From assembly GCF_018835585.1 (NCBI RefSeq), contig NZ_JAHGVE010000005.1, positions 1-64,000 of the forward strand: a DNA stretch of 64,000 bases. Direction: 5' to 3'. Below the pieces are notes generated by a model. The model searched no databases. It saw nothing but the letters and a program-made list of their open reading frames with translations, and was not told where the DNA came from. Positions 25,133-33,850 of this stretch are shown one piece after another (within the stretch, counting starts at the first letter, position 1; each line of letters starts with the position of its first letter). Source of the DNA: Pelorhabdus rhamnosifermentans (GTDB taxonomy: Bacteria > Bacillota > Negativicutes > UMGS1260). The translations under genes and the position numbers were made by a program.

Positions 25133-26359
25133 TTAGCTATTTAAATTTTTTTGGCGTATTTCCATGATGGCCCCCATTTTTTCATCCATTACAGGAATGC
25201 TTTTATATAGAAAGATAGCTCCTTTATTCGTCCAATTAGTTTTCGACCACCCTATAGGAAGCGTCATTTTGCAATGAAAATCATCATTTTGATAAGTATG
25301 AGGTGATGATTGGTACATTTCAACATCATTTATGTGCTGCACTTTTTCTGCTAAAACTGTGTCATTAGGCGAATTCAAACTATCAATAATTGTCTCCAAT
25401 TGCTCAACACTTATTGACCTAACTGGACGGTAACGTACCACACCGCTCTGGTCAATAATAACAAAAGTAGGACATGAATGTGTATATTTAAGATTAACCG
25501 TTGGATATTTATCAAATAAAGAAGGTACTGTAATGTTATAGCTATTTAAAACTTTCTGAGCCTGCTCAGGTCTACTGGCAAAATTTATGGAATAAAAGTT
25601 TGCTTCATTTCCTCTACTTTGATAAGCAGCTTGAATTACAGGCAAAGCTATATCTAAAGTCTGTGACGAATTAAAACCCGCCCAGAAAAGCAAAACTGTA
25701 GGTTTCCCTGTATACTTAATCGTAATGTAGTTGCCATCAATATCATACAAACGTTCATCTGTAACAACATCACCAATTTTCATAGACGGTGGCGCCGGTT
25801 GAGCATAGTTTGGCGGGTCAAGCATAATGACTGGCAAACTCTTAATTTTATCTGCTATAAGTTCAACTGTATATCCATCTAAAGACTGTTCATCAACAAA
25901 TGCTGTTCCATTGTAACGGATAATGCCACTTTTATCTACAATTAACATTGAAGGTAGACCTATATTAAAACTATTGACATATTCCTTTTTATTATCCAAC
26001 AGCACAGGCATTGTAAATCCATAAGTATCAAATAACTGTTGTACTATTTCTTTATCACTATGACAGACAATATAAAAATTAATTAATTGCTTGTACTTGT
26101 CATAAAACTCTTGAAAGCCTGTGAGCCTATTTATGCGAAACTCATGTAATGAGATTATAACTGTAGGCTTTCCTTTAAAGCCTATAATTGTATTCGTTCC
26201 TTGCATATTAGGTAAAGTTATAGGTAGAGCAGTTTCCCCTGGTTGCACTTGAGCAAACTCGTCGCTAATTGGGGCTGGAGCTCCAACAGCATGCATATGG
26301 TTGCTTATGATTGCGCCAAACAAAATAATTCCAATAATTATACTTAAGCCTTGTTTCAT
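25133..26359 (-). CDS. Exported tandem thioredoxin-fold protein lacking CxxC motifs
   Basis: 408 residues with an N-terminal signal (LSIIIGIILFGAIISNH). Two AhpC/TlpA-like domains follow, at about 40-190 and 205-345. Each has the usual GKPTVxxxxx strand (FKGKPTVIISLHEF; TGKPTVLLFWAGFNSSQ) and the cis-Pro segment (GLPSMLIVDKSGIIRYNG; CPTFVIIDQSGVVRYR), but the CxxC after the first strand is absent in both. A short extra domain (NDDFHCKMTLPIGWSKTNW) ends the protein. With no redox pair it is more likely a binding or chaperone-like protein than an oxidoreductase. RBS AGGAGAG. Confidence 0.7.
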   Translation of the reverse strand: MKQGLSIIIGIILFGAIISNHMHAVGAPAPISDEFAQVQPGETALPITLPNMQGTNTIIGFKGKPTVIISLHEFRINRLTGFQEFYDKYKQLINFYIVCHSDKEIVQQLFDTYGFTMPVLLDNKKEYVNSFNIGLPSMLIVDKSGIIRYNGTAFVDEQSLDGYTVELIADKIKSLPVIMLDPPNYAQPAPPSMKIGDVVTDERLYDIDGNYITIKYTGKPTVLLFWAGFNSSQTLDIALPVIQAAYQSRGNEANFYSINFASRPEQAQKVLNSYNITVPSLFDKYPTVNLKYTHSCPTFVIIDQSGVVRYRPVRSISVEQLETIIDSLNSPNDTVLAEKVQHINDVEMYQSSPHTYQNDDFHCKMTLPIGWSKTNWTNKGAIFLYKSIPVMDEKMGAIMEIRQKNLNS

Positions 26360-26378
26360 AATTCACTCTCCTAACAAT

Positions 26379-26595
26379 TCAGTTTATTGTATATCCAACA
26401 TACTTGTGGCCTTTAGATTTCGCATTGTCATACAATTTCTCTATCAATGAGCTAACTTTACAATATATATCAACATACCTACTATCCGCCGCTATCATAA
26501 TGATTTGACATTCACTGGCACTAAAGTCTTCATATTGTATCCGAGAAAGAAATATACTGTCTTCAGGATAGGCTTGTATATTTACAAAATCATGT
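26379..26595 (-). pseudogene. DUF2691-like C-terminal remnant
   Basis: The frame reads HDFVNIQAYPEDSIFLSRI, then QYEDFSASECQIIMIAADS and VDIYCKVSSLIEKLYDNAK to a stop. This resembles the C-terminal half of DUF2691 proteins. There is no 5' half. The rest of 26360-26711 holds no gene. Confidence 0.4.
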
Positions 26596-26711
26596 AATAA
26601 GTATTGTTATTAATTAAATCGAAAAAATCGGTGCCTTTAATAACTGAATCGGAAAAAAGTCCTCGTCTAGTTTTCCATTGTCAAGAACACTATTTTCATC
26701 ACTTTTACATA

Positions 26712-26750
26712 TAAAAAAGCTTCACGCAAAACTGCGTGAAGCCTTGATTT
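26712..26750 (-). terminator. Terminator beside the tRNA fragment, like that of the 37.4-kb tRNA
   Basis: AAAAAAGCTTCACGC ... GCGTGAAGCC stem. It has the same layout as 37352-37390. Confidence 0.7.
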
Positions 26751-26753
26751 TCC

Positions 26754-26812
26754 TGGCGGAGGGGACGGGGTTCGAATCCACGGTCCCTTTGACAAAACAC
26801 TTGATTTCGAGT
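26754..26812 (-). pseudogene. 3' fragment of tRNA-Ser (putative att site)
   Basis: From the CCA end through the T-arm, variable arm and anticodon loop (GTTCGAATCC-type T loop, then CTCGAAATCAAG) this matches the serine tRNA at 37.4 kb, including its particular variable arm (TGTCAAAGGGACC), with a few substitutions. The D-arm and 5' acceptor strand are missing. Fragments of this kind are left by islands that insert in tRNA 3' ends. Confidence 0.75.
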
Positions 26813-26958
26813 TGAATTTGTTATATTTAAGTTATATATGTAAAATACATAGGAATCTTTCTTATTAATTCTTATAGGCATATGAGCTTCTAATTCAACT
26901 CCGCAACCCCAGACTCGATAAACACCTCATAGTTTTTCTTTGCCTTAAGGATTAAGTA

Positions 26959-28092
26959 TTACTTTGTTAAATCATTCTCAAGTCTTATTAATTCCGTATA
27001 TGGATATTGAAAATTAGTTTTCACCAAAGTGGAGCCTTTTTCGGAGAAGACACCATGAAAATAGTCGTTAGCCAAGGCCGATAAAGAAAGCAGTACCGTT
27101 TGAGCATCAGCAGGCCCAACGGCAGAAGAAAGTTCTTTATTGAGAAGCAACCCTAAATCACAAAAATTAGCATGCTCTGTACCCTTGTAATAAATTAAAT
27201 ATTTTTTTGCGTTTGGACTAAGCATTAAATTGTCCATAACTGCTGAATACTCTTTTTTAGATTGTTTATAATTCTCCGCTTTTTCCAATCTTTCTTCAAT
27301 ATCAGCACTAACCATTAGAATTTCTTGATTGCTAAAACTATAAGACTTTTCGCCCTCAAGACTTCCATCTAGATCAAGAGCCGCTTTAAACCGCTTGTCT
27401 TGAGAACACGCCCTTAAGGCTGTCCTGCCACCTAGTGAATGTCCAAATACTCCGATTTTATTTGTATCAACGGATTCATATATTTTTGAACTAGGATCGC
27501 TATTTAGTTTTAAAATTGTATCTAAAACAGTCGACAACTGCCTACCACGCTCTTCTGTCAATTGTCCTTCAAGCGCGGAATCATCATAAGCGTGATCATA
27601 AGATGTAAAAGAACCATCCGCTTTCTCTGCTAGTACACTACTACCCGGATGATCTACTGCAATGATGATAAACCCTCTGCTAGCTAAATATTCAAACATG
27701 AAGGTGTTTTGTTGTCTGATTAGGCCTTGTCCAGGTGAGAAAATTAGCGCTGGATAAGGCTTCCCCTTCTTAAGCATTGACGCATCTACGATTGCATCTG
27801 TAGGAAAGTTCTTGAGCTTGGAATAAGCGGGGTCTTTTTGCACGAATTGATAAGTATTGTCAGGCAAATAGTATGCTCTCTTTGATTTTGGGCCTTTATT
27901 TGCCGGATACCATATTTGTCCCACATATTGCTCGGCTTGACCTGTAGGTGTCCAAGTAAAAAATGTTGTTCCGATTTCGTATTGACCTTTTGCCGCAATA
28001 AACGGATTGTATGCCACCTCCTTCGCTGATATAACTGGCATGTAACAAAAAACTATAAAACAGACAACTGCAACAGTAATGCGTTTTACCAT
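26959..28092 (-). CDS. Exported PAF-acetylhydrolase-like lipase/esterase
   Basis: 377 residues with a cleavable signal (VAVVCFIVFCYMPVISA). The fold signatures are YPALIFSPGQGL (oxyanion strand), the nucleophile elbow GVFGHSLGG near residue 218, an Asp in AALDLDGSLEG, and a late His in YKGTEHANFCD. Relatives (platelet-activating-factor acetylhydrolase, BAAT-like) cut short acyl esters. It has GGGAG upstream of the ATG. The gene lies at the left end of the 26.8-37.4 kb island and has no operon partner. Confidence 0.8.
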   Translation of the reverse strand: MVKRITVAVVCFIVFCYMPVISAKEVAYNPFIAAKGQYEIGTTFFTWTPTGQAEQYVGQIWYPANKGPKSKRAYYLPDNTYQFVQKDPAYSKLKNFPTDAIVDASMLKKGKPYPALIFSPGQGLIRQQNTFMFEYLASRGFIIIAVDHPGSSVLAEKADGSFTSYDHAYDDSALEGQLTEERGRQLSTVLDTILKLNSDPSSKIYESVDTNKIGVFGHSLGGRTALRACSQDKRFKAALDLDGSLEGEKSYSFSNQEILMVSADIEERLEKAENYKQSKKEYSAVMDNLMLSPNAKKYLIYYKGTEHANFCDLGLLLNKELSSAVGPADAQTVLLSLSALANDYFHGVFSEKGSTLVKTNFQYPYTELIRLENDLTK

Positions 28093-28300
28093 TTCCTTAC
28101 TATCTCCCTTTTAAACCAAAGTATTGCTTAAGGCAACCACTCTTCTAAATCAAAACCTGCTAGACGGGTTTTGACTAATCAGTTTATCTATGGTTATTAC
28201 GAAAGAAACTATTCTTTTGTTTGGTATTACTGATAAAACAGTTAATACTTGATACAAAATTCAAACGTACGGATAGATTTATTTCCATTAGAAATGGTAA

Positions 28301-28336
28301 ACCCCCGCAAAACCAATTTGATTTTGCAGGGGGCAA
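28301..28336 (-). terminator. Hairpin between lipase promoter and hydrolase 3' end
   Basis: CCCCCGCAAAACC ... TTTTGCAGGGGG stem. It lies downstream of the metallo-hydrolase gene. Confidence 0.65.
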
Positions 28337-28370
28337 ACCTCACATTATCCTTGAGCCATCAGAGGCAATA

Positions 28371-29015
28371 TTAATTATATTTAAGAACAGCAATGCCCGA
28401 ATAATCTCTAAAATTTGCTTTGTTTAATTCCAACTCATTGTATTCTTTTGCTTTCATTCCTGAAATGGAAATGAATTTATCAACACTACAAAAGATATAA
28501 CCCAATAGTCCTAATGCCTTTGTCCGGTAATGCATTGGTATAATAACCGTCGGGTTTAGCTGTTTTGCGACTTGAACTGCGTTAGCTGCATTAATCGTAA
28601 CTAACCCTCCAATCGTAAGAAGCAGTATGTCTACGTTTCCTAGTTCTTCAATCTGATTGGAAGTCAAAATATGTCCCAGATCCCCGCAATGGCAAACATT
28701 GATTCCATCAATATTAAAGTTATATATCGTGTTTTTTCCTCTCTTAGCCCCTGAAACTTTATCGTGAAATGTTTCCACACCTTTTATTTTTATTTCATTT
28801 TTGGAAAAACTACCCGATCCCTGTATGTGTTCAAATTTTCCCTTAACTGCGTTGATATTATTATGGTCTTTGTGATTGTGACTTGTAGTTACTATATTTG
28901 CTTGAATTTCAGGTAATTTATAACCCAACATATTAACATACGGATCAGTTACTATTTTCGTCCCATTTTCAGACGTTATCATAAAACAAGATTGCCCAAA
29001 CCATTTGATCTTCAT
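28371..29015 (-). CDS. Metallo-beta-lactamase-fold hydrolase (UlaG-like)
   Basis: 214 residues. The opening KIKWFGQSCFMI and the metal motif TTSHNHKDHNN (here in place of the usual HxHxDH) are followed by CHCGDLGH and IIPMHYRT, which are the expected metal ligands of UlaG/YtkL-type proteins. This group acts on phosphoesters or lactones and is often annotated only generally. GAGGAGG lies just before the ATG. It is downstream of the efflux gene in the same direction (47 bp), so they may share a transcript. Confidence 0.78.
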   Translation of the reverse strand: MKIKWFGQSCFMITSENGTKIVTDPYVNMLGYKLPEIQANIVTTSHNHKDHNNINAVKGKFEHIQGSGSFSKNEIKIKGVETFHDKVSGAKRGKNTIYNFNIDGINVCHCGDLGHILTSNQIEELGNVDILLLTIGGLVTINAANAVQVAKQLNPTVIIPMHYRTKALGLLGYIFCSVDKFISISGMKAKEYNELELNKANFRDYSGIAVLKYN

Positions 29016-29061
29016 ATGCTCCTCCTCATTAAACAGTAATTCCTTCCAAAGACATTCATTC

Positions 29062-30444
29062 TTAGTTCTTAGCAGACTTGATAGGTGTCCGGAGTCGGCG
29101 ATCAGTGACAGTAATAAGCAGTGCTATGGCACTGACTGTTATCATGGTGATGGCAATAGCATGCATTCCGCTGTCTGTAACTACCGTGTGAAAAGCTATG
29201 CCGATTATGGCTGAAGATGCGATAGAACCAATGTACCCGGAGGTGCGGAAAAGCCCGGAAGCAGTGCCAATCTGGTCTGCGGTAACCTGGGTATATAGCG
29301 CTGTCTGATTACTGCTAACCATTGTGCCCATAGTGACACCAAAAATAAGGGTGACAATAAGAATCCAAATAATTGGCGAGCTTGCGGTAAGAAATATTAG
29401 GCTAATCGATGCGACAATTGAGGATGCTGCAGACACGATTAGGGGACCTCGTACTAGGTTTCGTTTTGAAATGGGTCCTACCACGATGGCAGAAATTATG
29501 CTCATAGGTAACAAGAGTAGCCCCACGTCTAGAGAGGAGACAACGCGTGTTGACCCGATCCATGCAGTAACACCGTACAACACTGTATATATACATAGTG
29601 TCATTAACATAACACGTGTGTAAGTACGGGTAAGCGCTAGATTCGAGGCAAGCATACGTACATCGATAAATGGCTGCTTTACTCTGAGCTCCCATCCAAC
29701 AAAGGAAACACCCGACACAAGGACTACTCCGAGGGCTAGCAAGGATAAATCAGGCAACGTAAACAGGAATACCAGTAAGGTGGTCGTGGTCGCAGCGAAT
29801 CCAATGATGCCAAGAATGTCAATGCGAGATGCTATCTCCCGGGCTGTCTTCACACCCTTGATCGGCCCATCCCGAGGAATCCATAACGCGGCCATGACAA
29901 ATGCAATAAGTGAAAAAGGTATGTTCACAAGAAACGTTGTACGCCATCCCCAGGCGTCTACGAGGACTCCGCCAATGGGGAGTCCTATAGCGGCCGTTAC
30001 TACCCCGGCGATCTGAAGCGCACCAAGAACATGACCAGGCGGCTCGACCAGTCCAGCTAGATCAGCCCGTCGGCGAATAAGGATCATGGCCGATGGATAA
30101 GCAGTTGAAGTTCCAATGCCGATGAAAACACGCGCCACGACCAACATGATCAAGTCGCGTCCTAAACCGCCTAATAAACCTCCGACAAGCACCATGAGAA
30201 TTCCGGTGAGGAATACCCGGCGCGGCCCGAACTCTTCGGAAAGTTTTCCGGCAGTAGGCTGAGCGATCGAACTCGCCAAGTAGAGTGCAGTGACTAATAG
30301 TGTAGTCTGAGCCACTGAGACATTTATGGCCGCAGCAATTGGCACTAATGCTGTGGCGATTATGGAGCTATTAATGGGGTTGAGTGTAGACCCCATATAC
30401 AGCGGTGCTACGAACCGCCATGAGAAGGGATTCACACTTTGCAT
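29062..30444 (-). CDS. MFS drug efflux transporter (DHA2-type)
   Basis: 460 residues with about fourteen hydrophobic segments, the usual number for DHA2 pumps. Motif A is visible as GKLSEEFGPRRVFLTG, and a motif C-like region as VTAAIGLPIGGVLVDAWGW. The promoter side carries duplicated GTGGAGAACTCTCC sites and faces a divergent TetR gene, so it is almost certainly TetR-repressed and ligand-induced. The gene is somewhat richer in G+C than its neighbours. Substrate unknown. Confidence 0.85.
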   Translation of the reverse strand: MQSVNPFSWRFVAPLYMGSTLNPINSSIIATALVPIAAAINVSVAQTTLLVTALYLASSIAQPTAGKLSEEFGPRRVFLTGILMVLVGGLLGGLGRDLIMLVVARVFIGIGTSTAYPSAMILIRRRADLAGLVEPPGHVLGALQIAGVVTAAIGLPIGGVLVDAWGWRTTFLVNIPFSLIAFVMAALWIPRDGPIKGVKTAREIASRIDILGIIGFAATTTTLLVFLFTLPDLSLLALGVVLVSGVSFVGWELRVKQPFIDVRMLASNLALTRTYTRVMLMTLCIYTVLYGVTAWIGSTRVVSSLDVGLLLLPMSIISAIVVGPISKRNLVRGPLIVSAASSIVASISLIFLTASSPIIWILIVTLIFGVTMGTMVSSNQTALYTQVTADQIGTASGLFRTSGYIGSIASSAIIGIAFHTVVTDSGMHAIAITMITVSAIALLITVTDRRLRTPIKSAKN

Positions 30445-30476
30445 GATTGTAAACTCCTTTCCTATAGGTTATTATT

Positions 30477-30522
30477 AAGTGGAGAACTCTCCTTTTTATA
30501 ATAAGTGGAGAACTCTCCACTT
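30477..30522. promoter_or_regulatory. TetR operator sites
   Basis: A perfect 20-bp palindrome AAGTGGAGAACTCTCCACTT (30503-30522) and a second near-copy TAAGTGGAGAACTCTCC (30477-30492) lie between the divergent transporter and TetR genes. Confidence 0.8.
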
Positions 30523-30563
30523 GTCAATATAAATTATAATTAAATTTCAGGAGTGAGAATCAA

Positions 30564-31184
30564 GTGAATGAAAAAAATACAGATCACACCCGTCCTGAGC
30601 GTCGGGATGCCGCCGAAAATCGCCAGCGCATATTGAATGCGGCGCTTAAGCTATTTGAACAAAATGGCGTTGAACAAGTCAGTATGAATCAAATCGCCGT
30701 CGAGGCGCAGATCGGGCCTGGAACGCTCTATCGCCGCTATCGAAACAAAAGTGAATTATGCTTAGATTTAATTAAGGATAATATTGTTCTTCTTTTTGAC
30801 GATATTGATGAATACTTGGAGTTAAACCAGAAAAATCCGCCATATCAACGATTTAGGGGACTGCTTGATATATTTATCCGTTTTAGAGAAAAAAAGGCGC
30901 AGTTGCTTACCGGGGTTGAGGGATCAACGGCGACAAATTCATTTAAGTCTCGCATGCAGAGCCCTTTATATGACGAGTTGCATCAATTACTTGTTGCACT
31001 TTTTGACGAAATGAGTGCTACCGAACAAAATCATCCTAACAATATCTTTAAAGCAGATATGCTGCTGACGGCTTTAAGTAAAGATTTCTATCAATTCCAA
31101 AGGAATGAGCGGAATTATACCCCTGAGATGTTTTTGGAGCAACTCTGCTTGGCATTTATTCAACCAAATAGCATACAAACGTAA
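30564..31184 (+). CDS. TetR-family repressor of the divergent efflux pump
   Basis: 206 residues. The N-terminal helix-turn-helix is classical (NRQRILNAALKLFEQNGVEQ, then QIAVEAQIGPGTLYRRYRNK). The C-terminal ligand-binding part is variable, as usual. It starts at GTG with CAGGAG upstream. Its position opposite the DHA2 gene across a palindromic operator shows its target. Confidence 0.85.
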   Translation: MNEKNTDHTRPERRDAAENRQRILNAALKLFEQNGVEQVSMNQIAVEAQIGPGTLYRRYRNKSELCLDLIKDNIVLLFDDIDEYLELNQKNPPYQRFRGLLDIFIRFREKKAQLLTGVEGSTATNSFKSRMQSPLYDELHQLLVALFDEMSATEQNHPNNIFKADMLLTALSKDFYQFQRNERNYTPEMFLEQLCLAFIQPNSIQT

Positions 31185-31664
31185 ATCAAATGCTTTTTGC
31201 AAATCCTCAGCCGATATTTTTTTCGACACGGTTAGATTTTTCTTCTTTATCCGGCATTGATTTGGTGTAACATTTTTGAGGTATGAGTTTCATAATGGGG
31301 TTTTATTTTTGGGTTTCAATTTAAAAATGACTTCCACGAATTTTCGTGGAAGCTGTAAATTACGACCTTAATTTTTCCCATTATCCTATCTGGCATTCAT
31401 TTATCTTGATATTTCGGGCGAGGAACAAAAACAAGATCAGCAAGTCAAGACTACAAAGAAAATCAATGCCCCCAAAATATAACCTCCGTCCCCGTGTCTC
31501 GGACACTGCCCGGTCGCACTATACTTTCTTATTTTTTCATCGACGACAGGACCATAATCCCCATGATCTTCCGGTACGTAAAATGCTAAAATTTACATTG
31601 CAGAAAAACAACAGGGTTGGTTGATAATAATATTGAAAATCTATTAAAGGCAGGTGCGAAAAGT
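31185..31664. other. Gene-poor spacer
   Basis: I see only a hairpin (CTTCCACGAATTTTCGTGGAAG, 31331-31352) and no supported coding region here. A weak alternative start (TTG 31617) of the next gene lies at its end. Confidence 0.5.
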
Positions 31665-31811
31665 ATGAAAGAGATCGATGTAGAACAAGCAAAATGCTCA
31701 TATAAAAAAAGGAACTCAGATTGTCCTGGATTGAGTCCAGATGCTAGTTCACAACCACCATCATGTATTACCCCGAACCCAAATGCTGGTTCAATCCAAA
31801 AGGATAAATAA
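31665..31811 (+). CDS. Cys-rich RiPP precursor candidate
   Basis: 48 residues from ATG 31665 (or 64 from TTG 31617, in the same frame, adding an NIENLLKAGAKS leader part). Three cysteines lie in a Pro/Ser/Asn-rich core: EQAKCSYKKRNSDCPGLSP and QPPSCITPNPNAG. The following terminator and radical SAM gene make it the probable substrate. It fits the general picture of clostridial Cys-rich peptides with CcpM-type maturases, but I cannot confirm membership. AAAGGCAGG is the ribosome site for the ATG. Confidence 0.6.
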   Translation: MKEIDVEQAKCSYKKRNSDCPGLSPDASSQPPSCITPNPNAGSIQKDK

Positions 31812-31828
31812 GAATTATTAACTACAAC

Positions 31829-31874
31829 ACAATATCTTGCATTTGAATCCCATTTGAATGCAAGATATTGTTTC
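31829..31874 (+). terminator. Terminator/attenuator between peptide and maturase genes
   Basis: ACAATATCTTGCATTTGAAT ... ATTTGAATGCAAGATATTGT stem followed by TTT. It would let the peptide be made in excess of the enzyme. Confidence 0.75.
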
Positions 31875-31891
31875 AATAAATCGAGGTAAAA

Positions 31892-33331
31892 ATGAAGCCT
31901 TATATATATAAATTTGGAACTAAAAACTTTAAATATATATATGATATAAATACGAATCGGGTTTTTCAGGTGAGTGATATAGTCTATAAGCTTATAGACT
32001 ATTATTCTGAATATAATTTTAATGAGGCAATAAGAAAGTGCCCTCAATATACAAGGGAACAGTTACTTGATGGTTGGAAGGAAATAGATCATGCAATAAC
32101 AAAAAACGGTTTATTTTCTACTCACTACCCTTCACAAATGATTTATTTAAACAATTTTAAAGATATGACTCACCAGCAGCTAATCTTAAATATTACTGAA
32201 AGATGCAATCTCAGATGCAGTTATTGTATTTATAGTGGAAAGTATAAAGGGAAGAGAGTACATAGTGAACGAGATATGGATTTTGAAACCGCCAAAGTTG
32301 TATTAGATAAATTTTTACGAAATGCTGCTGATGAAGTCGTCATATCTTTTTATGGCGGGGAACCTTTGCTTAATTTTGAACTAATTAAAAGGATTGTAAA
32401 ATATGTAGAAGGTTCTTATAAAAAGAATATAAGTTGGAATATGACTACCAATGGTACTCTTTTGACCTTGCCGATATGTGACTTTCTTTATAAAAAAAAT
32501 TTTTCATTTGCAGTAAGTCTTGACGGACCACAAACAATCCATGACAGATATAGAAAATTAAGTAATGGCGAAGGTAGTTATGATACAATAGTTGCGAATT
32601 TACGATACCTTCAATGGCTTGATGAAGATTTCTATAGAAAAAATATTTCATTTTCTATAGTTAATGCCCCTCCTGTCAATCTTACTTTGATAAATGATTT
32701 TTTTACTTATGAGTCCTTAGTAAATAAGAATAAGAAATTTTTCTCTTATATGAGGAGTAAAGGCGTTGATGGGTTTGATTTTAATTCTACTACCGAAGAT
32801 TATGATGATTGGAATAACTGCACTTCTGAGTTCTTTAAACGGTTTCCAAAAGATGCCATAAATAATAATGTACAAAATTCGTTAATCGAAAATATGCATA
32901 GGAATGATTTTCTACGTTTTTATAATCGCGCTAAAACGCCCCTTGAAGATGCGATATATCCCAATGGTTGTTGCTTGCCCGGCTTCCGAAGGCTTTTTGT
33001 TTCTATTGATCATAAGCTTTATGTATGTGAAAAAATGGACCATTGTTATGAAATTGGCACTGTTGAAGACTGGATAGACACATCAAGAATTGAAAAGCTC
33101 TTTGATGAATATATCGCGGCTTCTTTGGATTGTTTTAACTGCTGGGCTTGCAGGATATGCTCAAATTGCTTTAATACCTTTTTAGTAAACGGTAGGATTG
33201 ATAAAAATATCCATGAGACTCAATGTGAAACTACTCGGAGTTCACTAACGCAAATGCTGGTAAATTATTATTCTATCCTTGAGGAAAATTTATCTGCTTT
33301 TGATTATATGAAAGATATGGAGCCAATTTAG
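31892..33331 (+). CDS. Radical SAM/SPASM peptide maturase (CcpM/SCIFF-maturase-like)
   Basis: 479 residues. Residues 1-90 look like a leader-binding region (YKFGTKNFKYIYDINTNRVF). The radical SAM motif is CNLRCSYC (C105, C109, C112), followed by FYGGEPLL and MTTNGTLL. The SPASM part carries YPNGCCLPGFRRLFVSID, YVCEKMDHC, and CFNCWACRICSNCF near the end, enough for two auxiliary clusters. This architecture is that of thioether-forming maturases of Cys-rich peptides. GAGG before the ATG. It follows the small Cys-rich peptide by 80 bp. Confidence 0.85.
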   Translation: MKPYIYKFGTKNFKYIYDINTNRVFQVSDIVYKLIDYYSEYNFNEAIRKCPQYTREQLLDGWKEIDHAITKNGLFSTHYPSQMIYLNNFKDMTHQQLILNITERCNLRCSYCIYSGKYKGKRVHSERDMDFETAKVVLDKFLRNAADEVVISFYGGEPLLNFELIKRIVKYVEGSYKKNISWNMTTNGTLLTLPICDFLYKKNFSFAVSLDGPQTIHDRYRKLSNGEGSYDTIVANLRYLQWLDEDFYRKNISFSIVNAPPVNLTLINDFFTYESLVNKNKKFFSYMRSKGVDGFDFNSTTEDYDDWNNCTSEFFKRFPKDAINNNVQNSLIENMHRNDFLRFYNRAKTPLEDAIYPNGCCLPGFRRLFVSIDHKLYVCEKMDHCYEIGTVEDWIDTSRIEKLFDEYIAASLDCFNCWACRICSNCFNTFLVNGRIDKNIHETQCETTRSSLTQMLVNYYSILEENLSAFDYMKDMEPI

Positions 33332-33850
33332 AACGCTCTGGCTAGTCTTGCTTTCTTCGCTCAGTTTTTGGACCAGCTTGGGTGTTTTTGCACATCCCGC
33401 CCAACTCGGATGCAAGCTTACATAATTTTGAAGTAAAATCTTAAACAACCACTAGAAAAAGCTCAATTAGTTCTTGACTCGATCAAAATGATTGAGGAAT
33501 AACAGAATTCTTCTGTTACCACGAAACAACTTTATCCTGAAAAAGCAAAAAACCCGAGAATCAAAGGGACGGTTCGAAACCACTGAAAAAGCCTTGTTTT
33601 TAAGCAGCGTAATCAAATGATTTTATAGCAATTGTTGATAAAGTATTCATTTTAACAAGAGTTTGCCTACTAAAACAATCTAAAAAGCTCTAAGCTTAGA
33701 TATCATGGATATATTTTCTCATTGGCTGAATTGTACAGGTGATGATTTATTTGACGCTTACACTTCATCCTCAATATTTTTAAATAAGTTATCAACAAAA
33801 ATTCTGATCAAATTTTAAGATTTCTAAAAAATCATCCCACACTGCTTTCC
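33332..33850. other. Gene-free spacer with a partial palindrome
   Basis: AATCAAAGGGACGGTTCG (33559-33576) matches half of the palindromic element family of the first 11.5 kb. The rest shows only short gene debris with stops in all frames. Confidence 0.4.

Noticed and set aside
28221-28427. A 68-codon plus-strand frame before the metallo-hydrolase gene
   Set aside because: It runs through a terminator hairpin and has no start signal.
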